Notes under the pieces: generated by a model
What the model was told of the DNA's origin: nothing
Databases searched by the model: none
The model's input: only the letters and a program-made list of their open reading frames with translations
Shown here: in pieces, positions 24,919-31,766 of the stretch
Layout of the letters: each line of letters opens with the position of its first letter
Position numbering within the stretch: the stretch's first letter is position 1
Made by a program: the position numbers and the translations under genes
Assembly (NCBI RefSeq): GCF_030433855.1
Contig: NZ_JARUXC010000006.1
Location: forward strand, 228,870-292,869
DNA length: 64,000 nt
Reading direction: 5' to 3'
From: Agreia sp. PsM10
GTDB taxonomy: Bacteria > Actinomycetota > Actinomycetes > Actinomycetales > Microbacteriaceae

Positions 24919-27252
24919 ATGCTTCGTCGAATAGATGTGAATGGTACTTGGCGTTCACTTGACAGAGATTTTTGGCCTACAACGGCGCCGTTAGGTGCGC
25001 AGTCGATCATTTATGGCCACAACGGGAGCGGTAAGTCTACTTTTGCAGAGTTGCTACTAAGCCTCGCGGATGACGCTCCCGCAACTCAGATGATCTGGGA
25101 AGACGAGGACAAGGCGCGTTTGACAGTAAGTGAGGAAGACGGCTCCCCGTCACCCTCCATGGCCGTCTTCACTCGAAAGTGGGTTGATGACAACCTCGCG
25201 GACTTTTTGGACGGCGAGAGCGCCTCGGGAATTGTCACCCTTGGCAGCGAAGCGATTCACGCGAAAGAGGAAGAAGCGCAACTCGTTGTCGAGATTGCGG
25301 AACTCCGGGCAGCCGAAGCTGAAGCAAACTCGCAGGTGATCGCCGCGGAAAAGCTCGCTGACCAGCTGGCCGCGGATGTTCAAAGCCAGATCGTCAACCA
25401 GCTAAGACCCTTCGACTATGAGTACTACACCCGAAATCGTTTCAATCTCCCGAAGGTAAAAGAAGAACTACGTAAGTACGGAGAGGTCTTCCCCTCGGCC
25501 AACGAGCACGCAGCAGCACTCGTGAAGCTGGCGGAACCGTCGCTAAAAAGTATCCCGGTCACGCTCGATCCGCCTTCAGCAAGCGTCATCGGATTGGATG
25601 GTGTGGGTGCCTTGCTGGGGGAAAGCCCTATGCGCCTTGCAATCGATGCGCTGGAGGGCAACCCACCTGCGCAGACTTGGGTGGAGGAGGGTCTCTCTCT
25701 TCATGAGTCTCGCGATGACTGTCTGTTCTGCGGTAAGCGTTTCGATGATGCTCGACGGAAAGAATTAGCTGAGCACTTCGACGCTAGTTGGCTGAGACTA
25801 CGAACCATGGCGAATGACTTGCTCCGGGGAGTTGGCTTTGCCACTAACGCGCTTGAACAATGGCTATTCCGGTTGCCAGATGCCTCTGAACTAACGACCG
25901 ACTTGCAACGTCCTTACGCTGACGCCGAAGAAAATATCCAGGCGGCCGTTCGGGCACGAATCTCTCTGCTCGATGAGCTCAAAGCAGTTCTGGAACTCAA
26001 GTCGTCTGATCCGACGACACAAACCCTCGGTCCTGACATATCGCTCTTATCGCAGCGCATCTCGATAGCTGCTGCTGCGAAAGCAATTGTTGAACACAAC
26101 GATCAAGTCACTCGGCGCGTCGAATACATGGCAAAGTCACGTGGCGTCGTGTTCGGTCATATTGTCGGTTCACAACACGCAAATTTCACGGCTGCCGAAG
26201 GACAAGCAACAGAGGCCGCTCTTCGACGGACAAGAAGTCAGAATGAAGCGCGTGGAGCCGAACGGAGGCTCGAAGAAGTTCGTGCGGCCCAGTTTACGAC
26301 GAAGGCCATGGCAGACACCCTCACTAATGACCTCTCTCGCGTGTATGGCAAACATCACTTGACGGTGGTTGTCACGGATGACGGCAAGTCCTACGTTTGC
26401 CGACGTGGTGATGCCCCTGCAACGCATCTAAGCGAGGGCGAAAGGATGACTCTCTCCTTGTTGTACTTCCTGAGGCGCCTTGAGGATGAACAGGAGTCAG
26501 GCATAGAGCGAGCGCAACGAATTGTCGTTATCGATGACCCCTCGAGCTCGCTTGATCGAGAGGCAATTTTCGCAACTCATCAGTGGCTACTCGATACGTT
26601 GGAAAATTTCGGGCAGTTCATAATCTTGACCCACGACTTCGGGCTTCTGCGCCTCTTCATAAAGTCAAAGGGCGGCAAGTGGGGGGCCTCAAATAAGGCC
26701 ACTCGGATGGGTGATGCACACGAGACTCGTTTTCCGAAGGTCGCCTTCCTTGAAATGTATTCGGCTCAGGACGGAGAACAACGTGGTACTCGGATCGCTG
26801 CCCTGCCCCCTCTTCTGTTGAGTACTACATCGGAGTACGCCTATCTGTTCGCTATGGTCATGGCGGGTGTAGGTGACGGTCCTGATAGCGACCGTCTCTT
26901 CCTGCTCCCGAATGCTGCTCGCCGAGTTCTCGAAATCTTCGCAAGCTACAAGGCTCCTCATCGAACCGATTTCTCGGAACAACTGCGTTCTCTGGTCGAG
27001 GCCGAAGAAGGTTCGCCGTTCCGTGATGTGTACGACTTCTGCAACCGCTATTCGCACGGCGAGGGCAGCGAAAGCGTCGACGTGCTCGATGCGCGTTCCG
27101 TCCAAGCTCAACTTCGCAGAGCAATGGAATTCCTCAAGGCCGTCGATGAGCAGCACTTCAGAAGGATGTGTCAGGCAGCGAAGGTCGACAAGCAACACTT
27201 GCTCCTACGGGAACCCCGTGCCGTCCCCTCAGGCAGTCCAGGTGAGAGATGA
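24919..27252 (+). CDS. RloC/PrrC-like ABC-ATPase with putative anticodon-nuclease (HEPN-type) C-terminus
   Basis: 777 residues, close to RloC size. Walker A is GHNGSGKST (33-41). A long coiled-coil middle region bears C268-L-F-C271-G, like the zinc hook of RloC and Rad50. The ABC signature is LSEGERMTL (504-512), Walker B is IVVIDDPSSSLD (535-546), and the H-loop His572 is in ILTHDFG. Beyond the ATPase, NAARRVLEIF gives Arg668-x3-Glu672, and CNRYSHG gives Arg710-x2-His713. That arrangement parallels the Arg-x3-Glu...His triad of PrrC/RloC anticodon nucleases and the HEPN R-x-x-H motif. It probably halts infected cells by tRNA cleavage when DNA damage or phage is sensed (inference). Leaderless start. 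Confidence 0.75.
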   Translation: MLRRIDVNGTWRSLDRDFWPTTAPLGAQSIIYGHNGSGKSTFAELLLSLADDAPATQMIWEDEDKARLTVSEEDGSPSPSMAVFTRKWVDDNLADFLDGESASGIVTLGSEAIHAKEEEAQLVVEIAELRAAEAEANSQVIAAEKLADQLAADVQSQIVNQLRPFDYEYYTRNRFNLPKVKEELRKYGEVFPSANEHAAALVKLAEPSLKSIPVTLDPPSASVIGLDGVGALLGESPMRLAIDALEGNPPAQTWVEEGLSLHESRDDCLFCGKRFDDARRKELAEHFDASWLRLRTMANDLLRGVGFATNALEQWLFRLPDASELTTDLQRPYADAEENIQAAVRARISLLDELKAVLELKSSDPTTQTLGPDISLLSQRISIAAAAKAIVEHNDQVTRRVEYMAKSRGVVFGHIVGSQHANFTAAEGQATEAALRRTRSQNEARGAERRLEEVRAAQFTTKAMADTLTNDLSRVYGKHHLTVVVTDDGKSYVCRRGDAPATHLSEGERMTLSLLYFLRRLEDEQESGIERAQRIVVIDDPSSSLDREAIFATHQWLLDTLENFGQFIILTHDFGLLRLFIKSKGGKWGASNKATRMGDAHETRFPKVAFLEMYSAQDGEQRGTRIAALPPLLLSTTSEYAYLFAMVMAGVGDGPDSDRLFLLPNAARRVLEIFASYKAPHRTDFSEQLRSLVEAEEGSPFRDVYDFCNRYSHGEGSESVDVLDARSVQAQLRRAMEFLKAVDEQHFRRMCQAAKVDKQHLLLREPRAVPSGSPGER

Positions 27253-27301
27253 CGCCACAAGTGGTGTTGGAGTTCGTCGATCTCGAACGGAAGGCACTCG
27301 G

Positions 27302-28435
27302 ATGTCGATGAGCCACAATGCCGCGGTACTTGTAGGGAATGGGCTTTCAATAGCCTTCAATCCAGGTCTCAATCTACAAACCATCACTAAAGAAGTGATG
27401 CGACGAATTGAAGCGGCTGACGGCAATGACGTAATCGCTGCCATGAAAGAGATAGCCGAGCGCGCGCTTCCCGATGGCGTGACGAGCGCCGACGACTTCG
27501 AACAGCTTGTAGGCGCGTTCGGTTCCGAATCACGAACACTCAGCACTTTAGAGACTCTCGCGTCCCTAACCACCCCAAAGGATAAAAAGCTCCTGAAGGC
27601 GATCCGCAAAGTCGCTTCGTTTGCCGAGAAGGTTCGCGATAACGGCATATCTCATGTGCTGGAGGTCATCTGCGAACGCTCGCGCGCCTACGTGGACGAT
27701 GCCGCGAATCTTCACGACCTCGTGTCTGCCATCGCTACGAGCTTCAACGGAAAGGTCGTTTTCGGGAACCTGAACTACGACACTCTTCTGCTCGCGGCCA
27801 TGCTTCACGTCTTTAAGTCGAGCGAACTCGCTGATCTTGCGGATGGCCGCCGCACGGTGCGCGTCACTGTCAACGATTGGGAGCCGCGGGATGTTCAAGC
27901 TCTTCGCCGCGACGCATCTGACTTTCCATCCTCACGCCGCATCCGCCTATTGCATCTCCATGGCTCTCTCACTTACTGGGTGAACAGAGACCACTCGATC
28001 CATGCGAAACTCCCGAAGGAGCTTCTGGATGACCGCGATCAATGGGAAGCAGTGCGAAAGGGAACGACCGATGTGCGTCCGGCAGTTGTGCTGGCGAACC
28101 CGCGGGACAAAGCCCAGCACGTGGGGGAATATCCGTTTAGCCTCGCCTACGAAATGTTTAGCCTCGGCCTAGAAAGCGCTGATCATTGGCTTATTATCGG
28201 GTACTCATTCAAGGACGCGCCCGTCAACAAGATGTTGAGTGACGTATTCCTTGATTGTGAGGAGAATCCGACGGTCCTGGTCGTCACCTACGGCGAGTCG
28301 CCCACACGATTAGAAGTGGAGAGGGCCTTTGGGTGGGGCGCGGACGATGGAGATTCCAAGGATTGGCTCACGATCAACCGGCGAGGAGCCAATGGTGTTC
28401 AGGACACGAAGCACTGGCAGCGATTCATATCATAA
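27302..28435 (+). CDS. SIR2-like / DUF4917-like protein
   Basis: 377 residues. The start is ATG 27302 with GGAAGG 8 bases before it. A Rossmann-type opening VLVGNGLSIAFNP (9-21) is followed by FGNLNYDTLLLAAML, LLHLHGSLTYW and WLIIGYSFKDAPVNKML. These are the marks of SIR2_2 and the related DUF4917 family, NAD-binding folds often used as NADases or sensors in bacterial defence. The catalytic His of SIR2 may be the one in LHLHGS. It lies 49 bases after the RloC-like gene on the same strand, so the two likely act together, for instance nuclease plus NAD depletion or sensor plus effector. Base use is lower in GC than the flanks, fitting the island. Confidence 0.75.
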   Translation: MSMSHNAAVLVGNGLSIAFNPGLNLQTITKEVMRRIEAADGNDVIAAMKEIAERALPDGVTSADDFEQLVGAFGSESRTLSTLETLASLTTPKDKKLLKAIRKVASFAEKVRDNGISHVLEVICERSRAYVDDAANLHDLVSAIATSFNGKVVFGNLNYDTLLLAAMLHVFKSSELADLADGRRTVRVTVNDWEPRDVQALRRDASDFPSSRRIRLLHLHGSLTYWVNRDHSIHAKLPKELLDDRDQWEAVRKGTTDVRPAVVLANPRDKAQHVGEYPFSLAYEMFSLGLESADHWLIIGYSFKDAPVNKMLSDVFLDCEENPTVLVVTYGESPTRLEVERAFGWGADDGDSKDWLTINRRGANGVQDTKHWQRFIS

Positions 28436-28473
28436 GGAGAAGTTGCCGACCCGCAACAAGCCCTACGCGCTCG

Positions 28474-28856
28474 TCATCCAGCTCGGGGAAGCGTGTTGTG
28501 CGAAGGAGAGATGCGTGTCCAGTCGTCGTCGGCGGTGGCACTCAACACTTCACTGGCGGTCACTGGATCGAGTCTGCGCGCCAATCCCGTCAGAAGCGCA
28601 TCGTCTCGTGTCATCTCGACCCCTAATGCCTAGATCGCAAGCCAGCAAGTCTTCAAGGTGTGTGATCCGTACACCGATCGCTTCTGTCGAACCGGCCGGA
28701 ATCTCATTTCCTCGTTCGATCTGGTCGATGTGCTCCTCTGGAATGTCATCGGTGATCGGAATAAAGTCGGGAGCCTGCTCAAGAATCCAACGAACAAGTC
28801 ATTGCCCAAGAAGCGTGGCCAGACCACGAATCTCGACCGGTCGATCACCCGCTGAC
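28474..28856 (-). pseudogene. Decayed minus-strand gene in the island (one stop, one frameshift)
   Basis: No intact gene lies in the 463 bases 28436-28898, but the minus strand shows a coherent peptide. It reads DRPVEIRGLATLLGQ, an in-frame TGA, then LVRWILEQAPDFIPITDD and so on to THLEDLLACDL. Removing one base of the GG in CTAGGCATT continues it as ALGVEMTRDDALLTGLARRL through to a TGA at 28474-28476. The balanced acidic and hydrophobic pattern looks like real protein. The product is not recognised. The 5' end appears cut by the next plus-strand gene. Short plus-strand frames in the same stretch look random. Confidence 0.4.
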
Positions 28857-28898
28857 CGCCCGATCCGATACAGTGGCCGCAACTTCAAGGGGGCAGCG

Positions 28899-29417
28899 AT
28901 GAGCGATGCTGACGAACAGCACAGCAGCGAAGCGGGTTCGCAGGCGGGCAGCGGAGATGCGCCGTCCCCGGACGGATGGCAAGTTTTGGCGAAGGAGCAG
29001 GCCGCTCGCTGGATGAGCATGGACCCTGAAGAGGTGGCGCGGCTCGCTTTGGGCCAGCCGCAGCTCGTTCACTATCTAAAGCTCGGCATGGAGGTCTTCG
29101 ACGCGGTGACCGCGGACGAGCGCTCCGACAATAAGCACCTCTTCGATCAGTACTTGTTGATGAATGACAAACTCATCAAAGGCTTGCTAAAGCGCCTGGA
29201 AGCAGAAAACGTAAGTGTCGAGGAACGCGCTCAGATATACGCGCTTCTCCGCGAAACTCGTGAAGCATCCGGTGACAAGGCATCAGAGTTTGTAAAGGTG
29301 AACGAACGAGTGAGCAACAAGAGGATGTTGGCCACGGGGCTCTTCATCATGGTGGGCATTGGCGTCGGCGTGTATTTCGCGCGGGGACAGGTGAACCCAA
29401 TTACTTTGACTAGGTGA
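28899..29417 (+). CDS. Small island protein with one C-terminal membrane segment
   Basis: 172 residues. The first 30 are acidic and Ser/Gly-rich. Then come helical stretches (WMSMDPEEVARLALGQPQLV, IKGLLKRLEAENVSVEERAQ) and a single C-terminal membrane helix (MLATGLFIMVGIGVGVYFA), so it is probably tail-anchored with its bulk in the cytosol. AAGGGGG lies 5 bases before the ATG. No family is recognised. It lies on the same strand as the RloC-like and SIR2-like genes but 463 bases away, across the decayed gene. A membrane partner of a defence system is one possibility. Confidence 0.65.
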   Translation: MSDADEQHSSEAGSQAGSGDAPSPDGWQVLAKEQAARWMSMDPEEVARLALGQPQLVHYLKLGMEVFDAVTADERSDNKHLFDQYLLMNDKLIKGLLKRLEAENVSVEERAQIYALLRETREASGDKASEFVKVNERVSNKRMLATGLFIMVGIGVGVYFARGQVNPITLTR

Positions 29418-29538
29418 TGCTTGGTCAGCTGCCGTAAGACTTGCGTGGATGAGAGGACTCTCGCACTGCCGTCAGCGACTGATTAGCTGGTCCCGGGCCA
29501 TTTCACCCCGAGCTCCCTTGTCGATAGGCAGCACTTGT

Positions 29539-30918
29539 TCAGTCCGGAATGCCTTCGAGTCCCTGCCCGAATACTCGCATCGCACCCTCGTGGAGCAGCC
29601 AGTTGGAGAGTGTCTGTCGGCGTTCGATCAGCCCGCGAATATCTTCGAGCGTAATCGCATAGATGAGCCCGATGTTCTTGGTCTGCGCTTGCTTGAGACG
29701 AGTCACTGCAGTCCCGTAGAAGCCACTCGCGGAAACGAAGACGCCGATTCGCACGCTCGACTTCCGATCATCGATCTTTGACTCGAACACTCGAATCTCG
29801 GCGACACCGACGGGCTTCGACCAGTTCTTGCATTCGACGAACCAGTACGGGCTATGTTGTGCCAACCAGAACGCATCGGGGAGATTGCTGCGTAGAACCA
29901 GGTCAACCTCTTCTTCGTCCGTGCGAAAGTTCTTCTCCGCTACCGTGAGGTCGTGGCCTTCAGTGTTGAACAAAGCCTCGACGAGGCGTTCCAGCGCGTC
30001 CCCACGCTGCTTGTTCGTGCTTGTTGATCGATCCGCGTTCAGAGATTCAAGGTGATCTAGGGCCGCTATAGCCTGCCCGAACCAGTATTGGGAACCCATA
30101 CGCCCCTCGAAGTCAGCAAGTACTCCAAAGAGGACACCGAGATTGCGAGCGTAGTCGGCGACCGCTCCGCCTGTGCCCGTCCACCAACTGTCAACAAAGG
30201 CTTCCGCGGAAGGCCGGTTGTCTATCTCAAAATCGTCCATGCCTTCCGTGAGTGCATAACTGACGGGTATGTCGGCGGGTAGGTGGGTCAGGAAGACTGT
30301 CATGAGGATAGGCCAGGCAACGAGCCGAGCTTCACGGAAGAGAGCGCCCAATGTTTCGACAGCCCGCGCGGGCGGGAGTGGGGGAATGCTAGCTTTCCGA
30401 GCTGCATCGATTACCTGCGAGATGTGATCGGTGGACCGTTCGGGCATGTCCCCCCAGAGAAACTCGTGTAGGAAGAGAGGCTCCTCAACCGCTCCATCTA
30501 GCCACGAGGCCGCCAACAGCTGTCCGAGAGCCGCGAGGTCGCCTTCAGGTGTTGCTTCACTCTCTTCAGCGACACGTTTCTCTGCGTGACGCCTGGCGTT
30601 CTGGAGCTCCGCCTCGTCGCCTCCCCGGTACTCTTCAGCCATGTACATTCCGGTGAGGAAACCGCCGGATGCCCATCCGCTGCGCACCGCGCCGTAGGCT
30701 GCGACGCAAGCGCTCCACCCGAAGCCCTGGGCCTCAAGCACGGCCAGCGCACCTGCCGCGGTGGTCGCGAAATCGACACTCTCGGGGCGTTCTTCCTCAT
30801 CTCCACCGTCGATGACGGCATCCGAGGAATCGAACACGAACCTGGGTAGATCACCTGCCTGCTTGCGGTAGTCGATCAGCGTACGGTCACCGACCTCGAA
30901 GTACGTGTCAAACCCCAT
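29539..30918 (-). CDS. Island protein with C-terminal Mrr-like PD-(D/E)XK nuclease domain
   Basis: 459 residues. The first ~300 are mostly helical and unrecognised. Residues about 305-430 fit a restriction-endonuclease-like fold: KQRGDALERLVEALF (helix with Glu), EEEVDLVLRS with Asp339, YWFVECKNW with Glu362-x-Lys364, then RIGVFVSASGF. That is the D...ExK core of Mrr_cat proteins, which cut modified or foreign DNA. It points toward the other island genes (convergent), and its ATG at 30918 is just inside the right island end. It may be an independent restriction factor or part of the same system. The 121 bases between it and the membrane protein show nothing clear. Confidence 0.7.
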   Translation of the reverse strand: MGFDTYFEVGDRTLIDYRKQAGDLPRFVFDSSDAVIDGGDEEERPESVDFATTAAGALAVLEAQGFGWSACVAAYGAVRSGWASGGFLTGMYMAEEYRGGDEAELQNARRHAEKRVAEESEATPEGDLAALGQLLAASWLDGAVEEPLFLHEFLWGDMPERSTDHISQVIDAARKASIPPLPPARAVETLGALFREARLVAWPILMTVFLTHLPADIPVSYALTEGMDDFEIDNRPSAEAFVDSWWTGTGGAVADYARNLGVLFGVLADFEGRMGSQYWFGQAIAALDHLESLNADRSTSTNKQRGDALERLVEALFNTEGHDLTVAEKNFRTDEEEVDLVLRSNLPDAFWLAQHSPYWFVECKNWSKPVGVAEIRVFESKIDDRKSSVRIGVFVSASGFYGTAVTRLKQAQTKNIGLIYAITLEDIRGLIERRQTLSNWLLHEGAMRVFGQGLEGIPD

Positions 30919-30924
30919 ATTGGG

Positions 30925-31028
30925 ATGCTAGCGGCGACTGATCAATTCCCAGACCTCGACTGGATACCGATTGGCGTCGATCCAGACACCAAGACCCTCT
31001 TCGAGGCGAACGAGAAGGACGTCAAGCC
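30925..31028 (+). other. Right end of the island: open frame that runs into the junction
   Basis: From ATG 30925 a plausible peptide ([35 protein letters not shown]) runs toward the 19-bp repeat and then becomes antisense nucS sequence. It may be a gene cut off by the recombination event or simply chance. It begins 6 bases from the divergent gene start, leaving no room for a promoter. Confidence 0.2.
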
Positions 31029-31187
31029 TCAGCTACTCATCCAGTTGAGCGGCTTGTACGAGCCGCCGTCGGAGTGCACCAGGATCGACCCGTCGCTCTT
31101 GAGCATGAGGAGTCGGGTGGCCAGAGGCAGGTGCGCCGAGAGGCGGCCTGCGTAGTCGACGGAACAGTTCGCAATGACGAGACGCAC
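31029..31187 (-). pseudogene. nucS: Displaced 5' fragment of nucS
   Basis: 52 codons from GTG 31187 to a TGA at 31029-31031. The peptide begins [20 protein letters not shown] and ends [12 protein letters not shown]. It aligns with residues 1-50 of the intact NucS with about 60% identity by eye and is closer to the canonical form ([15 protein letters not shown]). Similarity stops at the 19-bp repeat. TAAACT lies 6 bases before the GTG, so the old leaderless promoter survives. The intact gene uses other sequence for this part. This is the trace of the nucS start before the island came in. Confidence 0.85.
31036..31054. repeat. Right junction repeat (att-like) of the nucS island
   Basis: The same 19 bp as 24608-24626, at the broken end of the nucS fragment. 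The bases on either side differ between the two copies. Confidence 0.75.
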
Positions 31188-31220
31188 CGTGCGAGTTTAC
31201 TCGGCCCCGCGCGAAGCGGG

Positions 31221-31766
31221 TTAGCCGGCGAGCTCGTCGAGCAGCGCCGACAGCGCCCTGTCGTGACGCTCCGTGGCGGCGAACACGCCGTCGGTCACGT
31301 GTTCCGCCACCCAGGCGATCTCGACATTCGTGCTCAGGCACCTCATGCCGAGGTTCACCATCACCGGCTGCAGGGCCACGACGGCGCGGGTGCCGCCCGA
31401 CAGGCCGCCGTAGCTGACGATGCCCACCGGTTTGTTTCGCCATTCGGCATGCAGGTAGTCGATGGCGTTCTTCAGCGGCGCCGAGAAGCTGTGGTTGTAC
31501 TCCGGCATCACGAAGATCACCGCGTCGGCCGCGGCCACCCGAGCACTCCATCGCTTCGCCGGCTCGCCGATGTAGCGTCCCAGCTTCGGATGATGCGGCT
31601 CGTCGTGCAGGGGAAGCTGCAACTCCCGCAGATCGACGAGATCGACGTCGAACGCCCCGGCATCCGGATGCGGCGCATGCGCGCCGGCCGCCGCGACCAC
31701 CCAGTCGCCGATGGCGCGGCCCACTCGCGTCTCGCGGATGCTCGCCACGAGCACGAGAAGCCTCAC
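31221..31766 (-). CDS. NADPH-dependent FMN reductase family protein
   Basis: 181 residues, flavodoxin-like fold. VLVASIRETRVGR forms the FMN phosphate loop, and MPEYNHSFSAPLKNAIDYL is the family signature. It reduces FMN or quinone-like compounds with NAD(P)H in the cytoplasm. The GTG start at 31766 overlaps the TGA of the amidohydrolase (GTGA), so it is the last gene of the aromatic operon. It could supply reduced flavin or reduce a quinone intermediate there (inference). A methionine start is not available in frame near this position. Confidence 0.85.
   Translation of the reverse strand: MRLLVLVASIRETRVGRAIGDWVVAAAGAHAPHPDAGAFDVDLVDLRELQLPLHDEPHHPKLGRYIGEPAKRWSARVAAADAVIFVMPEYNHSFSAPLKNAIDYLHAEWRNKPVGIVSYGGLSGGTRAVVALQPVMVNLGMRCLSTNVEIAWVAEHVTDGVFAATERHDRALSALLDELAG

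Larger units (their letters stand above)
24608..31054. mobile_element. Genomic island of about 6.4 kb integrated into nucS
   Basis: The segment is bounded by 19-bp direct repeats and carries lower-GC genes with more A/T-ending codons than either flank. It splits an ancestral nucS. On the left the gene is intact but with a divergent 5' end. On the right a 52-codon canonical nucS start with promoter is stranded next to the FMN reductase gene. Joining 24064-24626 to 31055-31187 would rebuild an ordinary nucS. Cargo: RloC-like ATPase, SIR2-like protein, small tail-anchored protein, a decayed gene and an Mrr-like nuclease protein. No integrase or transposase is seen, so movement would need an enzyme supplied elsewhere, or homologous exchange. 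Confidence 0.75.

Noticed and set aside
28658..28855. Plus-strand 65-codon frame in the island gap
   Set aside because: GTG start without a ribosome site; the minus strand of the same stretch gives a much more protein-like reading.
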